Shown: positions 11,001 through 22,489, counted from the stretch's first letter. The stretch is 64,000 nt of DNA from Corydoras sp. C115 (GCA_019802505.1 JAFMOC010000240.1:550492-614491); one strand, 5' to 3'. The notes: generated from the sequence alone by a model not told the origin. Numbers and translations are program-made.

Positions 11001-11239
11001 GAGAGAGATAGACAGATATGTGTATTTAAATAAATAATGTCATTCAGAGAACATAAAAAGTAGAAAGAGTAAATAAATGACTGGATGTGCATGCTTGCAT
11101 ACTGAGTGGGGTTTAAACCTGCAATGATGGGCAGTAAAGATAAGAGCCCTGTGATGCGCTAACTTAGTCTTGCTAAATAGCACATGTAAGAGAACCTCTC
11201 TGAAATAATGGCAAAAACAAAACAAAATAATTATGAACA

Positions 11240-11560
11240 AGTTAAACTTATGTTAGACTCGGGATGGTATCCTTGCCATTGTCCCCAGTAGCTGGCAAAA
11301 GACTTTCCAGAGGTGGCTAGCAAACTGTGGACCTCGGTCAGAGACTCGAACCACATAGACTAGACTAGAAACACATGCTGAACAAGCAAGTTTTCTTTGG
11401 GACTCACATGCTCGAAAATCAGCCCATGTAAATCAGCACAACCAAGTAACACTTAGCGGCCCTGTGACAAAGTTCAGAGCAATGTGGGACCATGGACCAT
11501 GGGGTTTAGTCCAAGGCTTATTGTTCTGAGCATATACAGCACAAGCTGAGAGGTGGGCTT
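11240..11560 (-). pseudogene. pol: Ty3/gypsy integrase remnant
   Basis: On the minus strand about 11350-11300 reads VSDRGPQFAS and continues as HLWKVFCQLLGTMA, the segment around the second aspartate of the D,D(35)E integrase core. The rest, up to about 11560, is in shifted frames and is only suggestive of upstream integrase. Nothing else of this element remains. Confidence 0.65.
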
Positions 11561-11789
11561 ATTTTAGCACTTTTTTCTGTGCTGGGAGGAAACATACACA
11601 CCCCCATGAAGTGCCCTTTTTATCTGGCGTTTAACAAAATTGAAGGAATGATGTGGCCGAATTTGGCCCATGAGCTCTAAATTGCTCAAAAATTAGGTCA
11701 AAAGACAGAATATTACATCACTAGTTTTGGTTTGCATAAATATTTATATACAGTATCTCATAACAGTAAGCACAGCCCTCACATTTTTG

Positions 11790-11905
<116 letters not shown>

Positions 11906-11955
11906 CTTTCCATTGGACAACACTGAAGATAAATCACTTTAATACAATGTAATAG

Positions 11956-12190
11956 TAGGCGGCACAATGGCTTAGTGGTTAGCAGGTAAGCCCCTCGGCG
12001 CTTGGAAATCCAGGTTCGAATCCCAATCTAGGTGGAAGTTCCATGTTCTCTCCATGTCATCGTGGGGTTCCTCTAGGTTCTCCAGTTTCCTCCCACAGTA
12101 AAAAAAACATGGATTCAAGGCAAATTGAATACTCTAAAATTGCCCAATATTGTGTGTGTTTTTGTGTTTCTGTGTAAAAAAGTGTGCCCA
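11956..12190 (+). mobile_element. tRNA-derived SINE, 3'-truncated and diverged
   Basis: GGCGGCACAATGGCTTAGTG starts the head, the B box GGTTCGAATCC is intact, and the body runs to about 12190, where homology fades before the usual tail. Confidence 0.85.
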
Positions 12191-12727
12191 CTCTGTGCTA
12201 AAGCACGCACACTTAGTCATTTATTTACACTTTTTGCTTTTAATGTCCGTTGACAGACATTATTTATTTAAATATACCTATTTATCTATCTATCTAGCTG
12301 TCGGTCCATCCGTCTGTCTGTCTATCTATCAGTGTGAAGTTTCTGTCCCCATAAAATAATCTGCCATAACAACTCAACAAAGGATGAATCCGGCGAAACA
12401 GATCAGGGGACGGTTTGTTTATAAATATATGCTATTGTTTAAAAAAAAAGTTGGTAATAAATGTAGTAGCGTTATCAGTAAACAATCATTTTAGTAAGCA
12501 GAAAGTGCTAGCGTTAGTGGCTGAACATGCTAGCAACAACACCACGATTTCGGAAATGGTGCTGAAAAAAAGCGGAATAGATGCTGAATAAATGCTATGT
12601 ACTAACCACTAAGCCACCATGCTGCCCTGTTTTTTTATATTAAAGTATATTTTAGATTTAGGCAGATTTGGGATGTGAAAATAGGAACTGTTTTTAATGA
12701 ACCCATAAAAATTAGGAATGCGTATGT
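12191..12727. other. No gene seen; simple repeats and a SINE head remnant
   Basis: TATC/TCTG-type simple repeats lie at 12270-12335. A reverse-strand SINE head (CTAACCACTAAGCCACCATG) lies at about 12603-12630. The rest shows nothing I recognise. Confidence 0.6.
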
Positions 12728-13207
12728 TGTAATGGTCTAAAGACCGAGCGAGGACGATCCGCTACTCGGAGTGATGAACTGGAACGGAGGTACAGTCAGA
12801 ACAGGGTTTATTTTCCAATGCAGGGGTAACGTAATACGAAGAACACACAACAAAGGATGTAGCAAACACAAGGCGGGTGGTGATGACGTCAGAGGTGCGG
12901 AGTACAAACAACCAGGAGACTGTAGTGAAGGGGACTTGACGGAGTGAACACGGCAGGCTGACGAACTGCACACTCATAAAACAGAGAACAGCACAACAGA
13001 CGAGGCAACAGGAACACAGTACTCAGAGCACGAACAGAGCTGGTAGTGTCAGGGCTTAGCTCAGGCGTGGCACAAGACAAACTGGCGGTGAGGGTAGGGC
13101 GTGCAGGGTATAAATAACAAAACCGTGATGAATCCCATGTATGCGTGATTGCAGGGGCATGAACACAGAGACCAACCCACACCACGTGACCAAAACAAAC
13201 CGTGACA
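12728..13207 (-). repeat. Chromovirus 3' LTR
   Basis: This is 480 bp, TG...CA. On the minus strand it contains an AATAAA close to GTTCTGACTG. It is related to the much larger solo LTR at 56110-57490 (shared TTTGTTTTGGTCAC and GAGTAGCGGATC). Confidence 0.88.
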
Positions 13208-13220
13208 TTACCCCCCCCCC

Positions 13221-13526
13221 TCAACGGGTGCCTCCCGGCGCCCTAAATGGCTTGTCCGGGAAGTGGCGGTGGAATTCAGCGATGAGGGAGGGGTCCAGGA
13301 TCGCCGCCCGAGGGACCCAGGAGTGCTCCTCTGGGCCGTATCCCTTCCAGTCCACCAGGAATTGGATTCCCTGGCCACAGCGTCGGGAGTCCAGCAAGCG
13401 GTGGACAGTGTGGGCGGGCTGACCATCAATCAGACGGGGGGCTGGGGCTTGGCGGGGCGGGGGGTTGAGACTTCGTGACCCCACTTGAGCACTGCGGAGC
13501 GGGCGGCGGAGGGCACGAAGGTCCAA
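13221..13526 (-). pseudogene. pol: Chromodomain of gypsy integrase C-terminus
   Basis: The frame contains VHRLLDSRRCGQGIQFLVDW followed by KGYGPEEHSW and then ILDPSLIAEFHRHFPDKP, a classic chromodomain of fish chromoviral integrase. The domain directs integration to chromatin in related elements. It is joined directly to RNase H sequence instead of the integrase core, so it cannot work as part of an integrase here. Confidence 0.9.
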
Positions 13527-14074
13527 TTGGGTGGTCCCAGCCCAGGATCCGGATCCTTAGCCAGCTCGCGTTCTATGATTCGGCGGACCTCCCAGGAGAC
13601 ACCTGCAATGATACGGCTGGGAGGGAGAATCGTGTCAGTACTGGGCCCCTCTTCCTCGTCTACGAAGAGGCGTGACAGGGCATCGGGCTTCGCGTTCCAT
13701 GTGCCGGGACGATAGGACAGGGTGAAATTGAACCGACCAAAGAACAGGGCCCACCGAGCCTGACGGGAGTTCAGTCGTTTGGCCGACTGGATGTAGGCCA
13801 AGTTCTTATGGTCGGTCCAAACCACAAATGGCTGTGCTGCCCCTTCCAGCCAGTGGCGCCACTCCTCTAACGCGAGCTTGACCGCCAACAGCTTGCGGTT
13901 CCCGACATCGTAGTTTCTTTCTGCTGCAGACAGCTTCCTGGAAAAGAAAGCACATGGGTGAAGACGGCCCGCTTCCGATCTTTGCGAGAGTATGGCTCCC
14001 ACTCCAGCACCCGATGCTAAAGTGTAGTTGGCATTGGAATAGGAACCCTCGACAATGTTGAAGATCCCCATCAT
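13430..14074 (-). pseudogene. pol: Gypsy RNase H domain
   Basis: The frame reads AGVGAILSQRS, FFSRKLSAAERNYDVGNRKL, EEWRHWLEGA, VVWTDHKNLAYI and ALFFGRFNFTLSYRPG, then KPDALSRLF, the full RNase H module of Ty3/gypsy pol. The N-terminal ~17 residues and the last ~20 belong to other segments joined by deletion. The catalytic E and D residues of the first two motifs (AERNYD and TDHKN) are in place. Confidence 0.9.
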
Positions 14075-14342
14075 AGGGTTCCAGGAGAACGGCGGCTCCG
14101 TCGGGGCGTGTGGTAACTGCGGGCGGCGGGTTAGGTACCTGGTTCGAAGGTGAGGTCACCGGTGCGGAAGCTGCGGGCAGCGAGGAGAGCGCAGTCTGCA
14201 GCTGTCGTGATAACTGGCTCACCAGATCTGCCAATCCCTCCTGGTGACTGTACAGCAGCTCGAGCCGTGGGTCGGGCTGTTGTCCGGCCGGTGGTGGTTG
14301 TGCCGGCACCGCTCCGGTAGCGCGTCGCTCCGAGGAATCCAT
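13806..14342 (-). pseudogene. gag: Gypsy gag N-terminus (first ~110 codons)
   Basis: The frame starts MDSSERRATGAV next to the LTR, has a proline/alanine-rich stretch and then LLEPYDGDLQHCRGFLFQC, the conserved entry to chromoviral gag. After about residue 110 it runs out of frame into RNase H sequence through the deletion junction. The start is convincing because it lies directly inside the 5' LTR boundary. Confidence 0.82.
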
Positions 14343-14692
14343 CGTGGCCAGTTTGTAATGTAATGGTCTAAAGACCGAGCAAGGCGGATCCGCTACTCGG
14401 AGTGATGAACTGGAACGGAGGTATAGTCAGAACAGGGTTTATTTTCCAATGCAGGGGTAACGTAATAAGGAGAACACACAACAAAGGACGTAGCAAACAC
14501 AAGGCGGGTGGTGATGACGTGCGGAGTACAGACAACCAGGAGACTGTAGTGAAGGGGACTTGACTGGTCTTGAGTCAGTGCTGCTATCAGAGGGATAGTG
14601 GCTTAGTGTAAGATTTAAAAATTATATTTCATAATCATTCATGTTTCATAAGTAAAATTTAGCTTCACTTTTGACTCCAGCTCAGTAATATC

Positions 14693-15022
14693 CATTATCT
14701 TCCGCTTTATCCTATATTAGGGTCACGGGGGGGTTCCCCATGCCCATCCAGGGGAGAACGTTTCGGGCGCTGGGCAGATACACCCAGGACAGGGTGCCAA
14801 TCTATCACTGGGTATACACTCACACAAACACGCACACACTATATGGGGCAATTTGGAGAACTCAATTGACTTGACCCATGTTTTTGGACTGTGGGAGAAA
14901 CTGGAGAACCCGGAGGAAACCCACACGGACACAGGGAGAACATGGAAACTCCACCCAGATGGGGATTCGAACCGGGAATCCCTAGCGCTGAGAGGCGAAC
15001 GTGCTAACCACTAAGCCACCTA
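14693..15022 (-). mobile_element. tRNA-derived SINE, minus strand
   Basis: It runs from TTATCTTCCGCTTTATCC (tail side) to CTAACCACTAAGCCACC (head side). The B box is intact as GGATTCGAACCGGG on this strand. Confidence 0.92.
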
Positions 15023-15687
15023 GGAGGTAATATAAAATAAAAAAAATATTTTGCACGAGTTACAACATTTATTCATTATTTTCTGCTTAATCCTCTACTA
15101 GTGCGCATGGGGGTGGCACAGTGGCTTAGTGGTTAACACGTTCCCCTCTCGGGCTAGGGATTTCAGGTTTGAATCCCAATCTGGGTGGAGTTTCCATGTT
15201 CTCCCCGTGTCCGCGTGGGTTTCCACCGGGTTCTCCGGTTTCTTCCACAGTCCAAAAACATGGATCAAGTCAATTGAATTCTCCAAAAATTGCCCCATAT
15301 AGAGTGTGTTTGTGAGTGAGTGTGTGCCCAGCGATGGATTGGCGCCCTGTCCTGGGTCTATCTGCCCAGCGCCCGAAACGTTCTCCCCTGGATGGGCATG
15401 GGGAACCCCACCACGACCCTAATAGAATAGAATAGAATAGAATTCAACTTTATTGTCATTGCTCAATATGAACAACGAAATACAGTTTGCATCTATCCAG
15501 AAGTGCTTTAGCATATATATATATATAAATATATACATTACAAGTGGTAAGTAGAATATACAGATGTGAATGTACAGATTATAATATGAAATATACAGCT
15601 ATGGTGTACAGACTAGTGGAATATACAGATGTAATGTACAGATTATAAACAGATTATAAATATGAAATATACAGCTATGATGTACAG

Positions 15688-16263
15688 TGTTACGACGTTT
15701 AGGACAAAAACAGAAGACTAGTCAAAAACAGTTCAGTTCTGTTTTAATGCAGATCCCTTGACGTCGGGAAAAAACGATGGCATTCAACAAAAACAAAAAA
15801 CTAAACAAAAGCACTGGAGCGCCGCAGATTCAAAAAATGACGGAACGAATCGGTCACGTGACTCTGGGAACGGGGTCAGCGTCACCAGTGACGTCGCTGT
15901 AGACCGGTGACGAGAGTTTCCGCCTCCTGCTGTGTGGGAACTGGGACACGTCACTCCTCCTTCCTTGCAGACACGTGATCATCCAAAACACTGTCTGACA
16001 CTGAAGAGACCGTCGCTGTGGGAAACGAAAACGTAGCTCCGAGGACCTAAGCAAAAAACGGAGATCCAGTATACAACACAAGCACAGCGTAAACAAGAAG
16101 CGAACTGCAGGAGAGAACAAAGATCCTTTGCGGGGAAGGAGCAATTCTGACCGCCTTAAATAGGAAATGACGTGGGTGGAAAATAGTAATCAGCTGACAT
16201 CAATAATCCGGAGAGACAGACCGTGATAGGCGGGGAGCCGGGCGAACCGCGGGAACACTGACA
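15688..16263 (-). repeat. Chromovirus 3' LTR
   Basis: This is 576 bp. The adjoining TTACCCCTCCC is the polypurine tract read on the minus strand. Confidence 0.95.
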
Positions 16264-16775
16264 TTACCCCTCCCGGACGGGGGTCCTAAGACCGGGTCAT
16301 AGGCCAGTTGGGGACCCCTAGGATTGCCTTGGCGGCGAGGGCGTCCTCTGGGCCGCGGGGCTGGTCTCTCGGGAAAATTACGATGAAACTCCCGGATCAA
16401 CTCCTTGTCCAGAATGTCCTCCGTGAACACCCAACTGCGTTCCTCGGGTCCAAATCCCTCCCACTCCACTAAATATTGCAGTCTACGATTGCGTCTGCGT
16501 GAGTTGAGTAGGGACGATACCGTATAGATATTGGGTTCTGTCTCAGAGGAGGGTTCCGCGTTGGCCTCTCGCCAGGTGGTCTCGAGAGGTCCAGGGACAA
16601 AGGGTTTAAGACGAGAGACGTGGAATGTAGGGTGTATACGCATATGCCGGGGGAGACTAAGGCGGACAGCCACCTCATTAACTCTAGCCGCAATGGGGAA
16701 AGGACCTAAATACCTCGGCAAGAGCTTCCGAGTACCTCTGCGACACCGAATATCCCTGGACCTAAGCCAAACCAT
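16200..16775 (-). pseudogene. pol: Integrase C-terminus with chromodomain
   Basis: The frame starts MVWLRSRDIR, then KLLPRYLGPFPI and HPTFHVSRLKPF (the GPY/F-like module), followed by a chromodomain with LLNSRRRNRRLQYLVEWEGF, GPEERSWV and IREFHRNFPERP. Its last ~21 codons run into the LTR, which is common for chromoviruses. A frameshift separates it from the integrase core frame just upstream. Confidence 0.92.
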
Positions 16776-16780
16776 GTCCC

Positions 16781-18296
16781 CTACTTGGTATTGGGGCGTC
16801 TCCCCGCGAGAGCGATCGGCCTGACGTTTGGCGCGTTGTAGAACTGTCTCAATACGACGGTGAACCTGTTCCCAAATACCCTCGCTACGCGAAACCAGGC
16901 GTCCACAGCGGGAGCGTCCGTGGCTGTGCTATCCCATGGGGCGAACGGAGGTTGGTATCCAAGAACGCACTGATATGGGGTAAGACCAGTGGAGGAGTGT
17001 CTCAGGGAATTTTGAGCGATCTCTGCCCATGGTAGATACCGTGACCAGTCGGTGGGATTACGGTGAGCATATAAGCGTAATAATTTTGACACCTCCTGGT
17101 GAGCCCTCTCACATGCTCCATTAGACTCTGGATGAAACTCAGAAGTTAAGCAGACCGATACCCCTAGTTTCTCCATGAACGCCCGCAACACTGCCGACGT
17201 GAACTGGGCTCCCCGGTCGGAAAGAATCGACTCTGGGATACCGAACGTAGTAAAAATATGTTGGAACAATAATTCTGTGGTTTCGAACGCAGAAGGCATA
17301 CTTTTGATAAGAATTAGGCGAATAGCGCGGGAGAAACGATCTAGAACTGAGCAGATGACTGAGTAGCTGTTAGGAGTAAGGCCAGTAATAAAATCAATGG
17401 AAATGTGTGCCCACGGACGATCAGGAACCGGAAGCGGGAGCAACTTACCGGCAGGCAAGGTACGCGGGGTCTTGCAAGCGGCGCAAAGAGAGCAAGACAG
17501 TACGAACCTCTGCACGTCGGTACGAAGCGTCTCCCACCAATATTTCCGCAACAATACTTGTATAGTGCGACCGACTCCCGGGTGACCTGCGCTAAGGGAT
17601 GTGTGAGCCCACAAGATAAGCCGATCTCGGAGAGTAGGGGGGACATAAAGTGCTTCCGCCGGACATCCAGGGGGAGGAGCTGTTCCGGAGGTAGCGTCAC
17701 GAATCAACTGGTCAATCTCCCACTGGATAGGACAAACGAAGCGATGGGGTGGAATAATCGCGTCACCTAACTCGGGATCAGACTCAGCAGGGCCGTGGAC
17801 ACGCGACAAAGCGTCCGCCCTACGGTTCTCCCTCCCCGGACGAAACGAGATAAGAAGGTCAAAGTTGTTAAAAAACAGAGACCACCGGGCCTGGCGGGCG
17901 TTCATACGTCGTGCTCCCTTCAAGAATTCTAAATTCTTGTGATCTGTGAGAACGAGGATTTGGAACGGAGAACCGATAAGCCAATGACGCCACTCTTCTA
18001 AAGCCAGCTTGACAGCTAATAGCTTGCGATCACCAATTCCGTAATTACACTCGGCAGCACTAAACTTACGGGAGAAGTAGGCTATAGGACTAAGTACTGA
18101 ACTATTTGCCCCCTTTTGGGACAGAATAGCTCCCACCCCGCTACACGATGCGTCCACCTCTACCACAAACTGTTTGCTACAGTCCGGGTGTATAAGGACT
18201 GGAGCTGAGGTAAAACACCTTTTAAGTTCCTGGAACGCTCGATCCACCTCAGAGTTCCACCGTAACACCTTGGGTTTGCCTTTAAGCAGTGATTTA
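16781..18296 (-). pseudogene. pol: RNase H and integrase core of chromovirus pol
   Basis: In order: LKGKPKVLRW (end of RT connection), RNase H with VEVDASCSGVGAIL, FFSRKLSA-type AYFSRKFSAAE, LTDHKNLEFL and RRADALSRV, then the HHCC zinc module (H...H with CSLCAAC), and the catalytic core with HISIDFITGL, ILSDRGAQFTS and EFHPESNGACERAHQE (D, D, E). All catalytic residues are visible. The frame degrades in the last ~35 residues (about 16880), where a frameshift precedes the chromodomain. Confidence 0.93.
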
Positions 18297-20024
18297 TTCA
18301 GTACTTTCAACTCCCTACTAACTCCTCCCTCTCCCCCTCCTAACACTTCTCTGTCAGCTGATGTCTTTGCAACTTTTTTCACAGAAAAAATTGAGGGCAT
18401 CAGCAAACTCTTTCATACTCACTATTTCCACAACACTACATCTCGCACATCCAGCCATCCCACCCTCTCCTCCTTCTCCCCTGTCACAGAATCTGACATC
18501 TCCAAAATTCTTCTTGCCAGTAACCCAACTACTTGCCCCCTTGATTCTATCCCATCCCACCTTCTTCAATCCATTGCTTCCTCCATCACACCAGCTCTCA
18601 CACACATCATTAACTCCTCTCTCACGTCAGGGACTTTTCCAAATTGTTTTAAACAAGCCATAGTCAAACCCCTACTCAAAAAACCTACGCTCAACCCACA
18701 TTTGGTCGAGAGCTACAGACCTGTTTCTCTTTTACCTTTCCTGTCTAAAACACTTGAATGGGTGGTATCCACACAGGTCTCCAAATTTCTTAATCAGAAT
18801 AATCTCCTTGATCCCAATCAATCCGGTTTTAGATGTGGTCACTCCACGGAGACAGCATTGCTCTCTGTGATTGACTCACTTAAATCTGCCAAAGCCAAAT
18901 CTCAATCCTCGGTCCTCATTTTGTTAGACCTTTCTGCAGCTTTTGATACAGTAAATGATCAGATTCTACTGTCCACTCTAGCTGAATTAGGCTTTTCTGA
19001 TACGACACTTGAATGGTTTCGATCCTATCTCACAGGAAGGACCTTCAAAGTGTCATGGAATGGGGAGATCTCTAACTCTCACCAAGTACGCACTGGTGTG
19101 CCTCAGGGCTCTGTACTTGGTCCTCTCCTCTTCTCACTTTACATGACATCACTGAGCACAGTCATCCAGGCGCATGGTTTCTCTTACCACTGCTATGCTG
19201 ATGACACTCAACTTCATCTGTCTTTTGCCCCTGATGACACCACCATCTCAAATCGGGTATCTGCATGCCTCTCCGACATATCTGTCTGGATGAAGGCCCG
19301 TCATCTCAAATTAAACTTAGAAAAAACAGAGCTTCTCATTATCCCTGCTAAACCCTCAATCCATCACAACCTGACCTTCCAAATTGATGGCACCACAATC
19401 TCCCCAACCGATTCGGTCCGGAACCTTGGGTTCACAATAGACTCCCACCTTAAACTCTCTGATCATGTTATCAAAACCGCCCGTTCTTGTAGATTCCTTC
19501 TTTATAACATAAGGAAGATCAGACCCTTTCTGACTGAACATGCTACCCAACTGCTTGTTCAAGCCCTAGTCTTATCCCGGCTTGATTATTGTAATGCACT
19601 ACTTGCCGGTATCCCAACTTCCACCATCAGACCTCTCCAACTAATTCAAAACTCTGCAGCCCGACTTGTGTTTAACCAGCCCAAGCGAACTCATGTCACT
19701 CCATTACTCACTTCCCTCCATTGGCTTCCTGTAGCTGCTCGCATTCAGTACAAGTCGCTGACTCTGGCATACAGAACCATTTCTGGATCTTCCCCCTCTT
19801 ACCTTCACTCTATCTTTTCAAAATACACTCCGACTCATTCACTTCGCTCCAGTGATGATTGCCGCCTGGCGATTCCACCTCACCGAGGAGCTAATTCTCA
19901 TTCTGTGGCGTTCACCACTGCAAAATGGTGGAACGATCTTCCCAACTCTGTCCATAAGGCAGAATCTCTATACAGTTTTAAGAAACTACTTAAGACGCAT
20001 CTATTTAACAAATACCTGTTATAA
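18297..20024 (+). CDS. L2-like LINE reverse transcriptase, open but N-terminally truncated
   Basis: The frame stays open for about 575 codons from STFNSLL. Motifs in order are VESYRPVSLLPFLSKTLEW (RT 1), GFRCGHSTETALL (RT 2a), LLDLSAAFDTVN (motif A), GVPQGSVLGPLLFSLY (motif B), CYADDTQLH (motif C, catalytic YADD), then the C-terminal LQLIQNSAARLVF and SLHWLPVAARIQYK block and NDLPNSVHKAESLYSFKKLL. The endonuclease is missing, so it is a 5'-truncated copy. The upstream extension of the frame to 18174 is antisense gypsy and should not be counted. The intact frame indicates a recent insertion. Confidence 0.9.
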   Translation, partial: FSTFNSLLTPPSPPPNTSLSADVFATFFTEKIEGISKLFHTHYFHNTTSRTSSHPTLSSFSPVTESDISKILLASNPTTCPLDSIPSHLLQSIASSITPALTHIINSSLTSGTFPNCFKQAIVKPLLKKPTLNPHLVESYRPVSLLPFLSKTLEWVVSTQVSKFLNQNNLLDPNQSGFRCGHSTETALLSVIDSLKSAKAKSQSSVLILLDLSAAFDTVNDQILLSTLAELGFSDTTLEWFRSYLTGRTFKVSWNGEISNSHQVRTGVPQGSVLGPLLFSLYMTSLSTVIQAHGFSYHCYADDTQLHLSFAPDDTTISNRVSACLSDISVWMKARHLKLNLEKTELLIIPAKPSIHHNLTFQIDGTTISPTDSVRNLGFTIDSHLKLSDHVIKTARSCRFLLYNIRKIRPFLTEHATQLLVQALVLSRLDYCNALLAGIPTSTIRPLQLIQNSAARLVFNQPKRTHVTPLLTSLHWLPVAARIQYKSLTLAYRTISGSSPSYLHSIFSKYTPTHSLRSSDDCRLAIPPHRGANSHSVAFTTAKWWNDLPNSVHKAESLYSFKKLLKTHLFNKYLL

Positions 20025-20223
20025 AAAAATAAAAAATAAATAAAAAAAAAAAGGGGGGGGGGGGGGGGGGGGGCGCAGCTTCGAACAACAATCAGGTTTG
20101 ATGAACTTACAGTATAGTTGGTTTTCTTCATGGCTTCTGACTTGTGGTGTTCTCATTTGTAAGTCGCTTTGGATAAAAGCATCTGCTAAATGACTAAATG
20201 TAAATGTAAATGTAAATGTAATG
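18297..20223 (+). mobile_element. L2-like LINE inserted into the chromovirus, 5'-truncated
   Basis: Gypsy sequence on either side joins cleanly when this segment is removed: ALPLT on one side and SLLKGK on the other. The insert ends in the L2-type tail TCGCTTTGGATAAAAGCATC followed by (AAATGT)n. It lies antisense to its host. A run of A followed by about 20 G at 20024-20073 interrupts its 3' UTR. Confidence 0.93.
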
Positions 20224-20683
20224 TAAGGGGTAATGCGCGACGGCTAAAACCCTGGATAAAACGGCGATAAAAATTGGCGAAACCCAAAAACCTCTGGAGC
20301 TCTTTAACGGAAGAAGGTGTGGGCCAATCTAGGACTGCCTGAACCTTACGTGGGTCCATCTCCAACCCGTCCTTGGAGAGCACAAACCCCAAAAAAGAAA
20401 TCCTGGTTGCGTGAAAGACACATTTCTCCCCTTTCACGAATAGCCGGTGTTGAAGGAGACGAGACAGCACCTGCCGTACCAGCTTAACGTGACTCTCTAG
20501 GTCCTGGGAGAAAACGAGAATGTCATCTAGATAAACTATGATCCCCTCATCCAGGAACTCGCGTAGGATGTCATTAATAAAGGCTTGGAACACCGAGGGA
20601 GCGTTAGATAAACCGAAAGGCATGACGAGGTATTCATAATGTCCTGTGGTAGTAATGAAGGCGGTTTTCCACTCATCCCCCGG
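20224..20683 (-). pseudogene. pol: Chromovirus RT, catalytic half
   Basis: The frame includes MPFGLSNAPSVFQAFIND, then IVYLDDILVFSQ with the YLDD catalytic motif, FLGFVLSKDGLEMDPRKVQ and FLGFANFYRRFIQGFS, ending at ALPLT where the LINE enters. It continues the frame of 20684-21844 across a TGA. Confidence 0.93.
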
Positions 20684-21970
20684 TCATATACGAACGAGGT
20701 TATACGCATTACGAAGATCCAATTTAGTAAAGATGCGAGCCCCATGGAGACGTTCAAGGTTGGACAGAATAAGCGGGAATGGGTAAGGATAGCGCTTAGT
20801 TACCTTATTAAGCTCACGATAATCTATACACGGACGAAGCTCTCCTCCGGCCTTGGGGACGAAAAAGAACCCAGATGCAGCTGGAGATTTGGAAGGACGA
20901 ATAAACCCGTTTTTTAGAGCCTCGGCAATATACTCTCTCATAGTGCGCGTCTCATTAGCCAAGAGCGGATACGGTCGTGAGTGCGGTAACTTGGCCCCTT
21001 CTACCAAATCAATGGCGCAGTCGTAAGGACGGTTAGGGGGTAAGGTGTTAGCATGTTCCCTACTAAAGACCTCGGACAAGTCCGCGTATACCGGAGGCAC
21101 CTGACTGAAAGAAGCAGCATCGGAGGACACACTGGACAGCAGTCGGGGAGTACTAGGGGGAACCAGGCACTCCTGTTGACAACGGGGTGACCAAGCCAGG
21201 ATACGAGAAGTGGCCCAGGATATGACCGGATCATGCCGACGCAGCCAAGGCAAACCTAGAATGATAGGCAGAAAAGGAGAGGCGGTTACAAAAAATGAAA
21301 TTAACTCTGAGTGCCCCGTGCTGGTGTACATGACCAAAGGGACAGTCCTGTGGGTGATACTCCCCAGTGACAAAGGTCTCCCGTCCACGGCACAGACCCT
21401 CATAGGAGCGTCAAGAGCACGGAGAGGAATATTCCCCTGCTGGCAAAACCCCTGATCAATAAAACTCCCATCAGCTCCTGAGTCTATCATAGCACATGCT
21501 TTGACCTTGGTCTCGGTGATGCAGAGTTCTACGTCGATGTGAAGCTGGTGGGATTGAGGAGTGTTGTGACCTCTCACCGCTCTGGGAGACTCCGGTGCTG
21601 GACGACGGGTCCGGTCAGAGGGACGTGCAGGGCAGTTCTGGACCAAGTGTGAGGCCTCACCACAGTACAGACAGAGATGGGACCTGAGGCGACGTTGACG
21701 CTCCTGACGAGACAGGCGAGTTGTGTCCAGCTGCATAGGTTCTGCTTCGGACAAACGGGATGATGATGCCTGTGATGATTCCGCTCTACCCCTCTCTGTG
21801 ACGTGCTGACGTCCCCTGGATGAGGGGTTCAGATGCTGGTCCATCAGGATGGAGAGACGGATGAGGTCGGTGAGAGAGGCGCCGAAATCACGTCCCGAAA
21901 TCTCGCGTCGGACCTCTGGACGTAGTCCCTCTCGGTAATGGGCTATCAGGGAGGCCTCATTCCAATCGGA
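20684..21970 (-). pseudogene. gag-pol: Chromovirus gag C-terminus, zinc knuckle, protease, RT start
   Basis: From the methionine at 21844 the CCHC knuckle is C58-C61-H66-C71, the protease motif DSGAD starts at residue 121, and GLPWLRRHDPVISW closes the protease. RT begins with AIDLVEGAKLPHSRPYPL, then GFFFVPKAGGELRPCIDYRE and FTKLDLRNAYNLVRI. The frame ends at TGA (20684) where an arginine codon is usual; CGA to TGA is a CpG-type change. Codons 21845-21970 continue gag in the same frame below the first TGA. Confidence 0.92.
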
Positions 21971-22489
21971 TCACGCAGCCAAAGTGCGAAATGACAAAGC
22001 ATAACTGGCTACGGACTGGGACCCTTGTCGTAGCCGCATCAGCTCTTCTCCGCAGGGTCCTCCCTCTACTGGATGGTTAAAAACGGCCTTGAATGCCTCG
22101 ATAAATGAGGTAAAGTTTTGGACTTCGGGACCCTGTGCCTCACAAATCGCCGTGGCCCACTCGCACGCCTTCCCGGTGAGCCGGGAGATCACCAGCGCAA
22201 TCTTATCTTGATCGCTGGAGATGGAGCGGCTATGTAGGAACAGCGAGCACTGCATAAGAAAGGCGGGACAGGTGAGTGGATTTCCATCATACCTCTCTGG
22301 CTCCGACAGGGAGATACTCAGAGGAGGAGATCCAGGAAGACCAGGTGTCAGATGAGCCGCGGGAGGGAACGCAGGAACCGCGGCCGGAGACGCCGCTTGG
22401 GCGACGGCTGATCGGAGCGACACCAGCCCCTGTTCAAAGTCCGCTTGCCGTTGCAACAAATTGCGCAGTACGGCCGAAATCTCTCCCAA
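21971..22489 (-). pseudogene. gag: Chromovirus gag
   Basis: The frame shows a coiled-coil-like N-terminus (LRNLLQRQADFEQGL), then LSEPERYDGNPLTCPAFLMQ, SDQDKIALVISRLTGKACEW and FIEAFKAVFNHP, the usual chromoviral capsid region. It stops at a TGA at 21971 directly followed in frame by SDWNEASLIAHYREGL, so one nonsense change, probably from TGG, breaks an otherwise continuous gag-pol frame. Confidence 0.92.

Larger units (their letters stand above)
12728..14566 (-). mobile_element. Deletion derivative of a Ty3/gypsy chromovirus
   Basis: The 3' LTR (12728-13207) begins TGTAATGG and ends CCGTGACA on the plus strand, next to a poly(C) tract (polypurine tract on the minus strand). The 5' LTR (14359-14566) is cut short at its outer end. 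Between them lie only the gag start, RNase H and the chromodomain tail of integrase; protease, RT and the integrase core were removed by internal deletions. Confidence 0.9.

Noticed and set aside
12737..13224. Several minus-strand ORFs in the LTR
   Set aside because: They lie wholly inside an LTR and have no conserved domain.
18174..18296. N-terminal 40 codons of the 616-codon LINE ORF
   Set aside because: This stretch is antisense gypsy sequence upstream of the LINE insertion point, only accidentally in frame.
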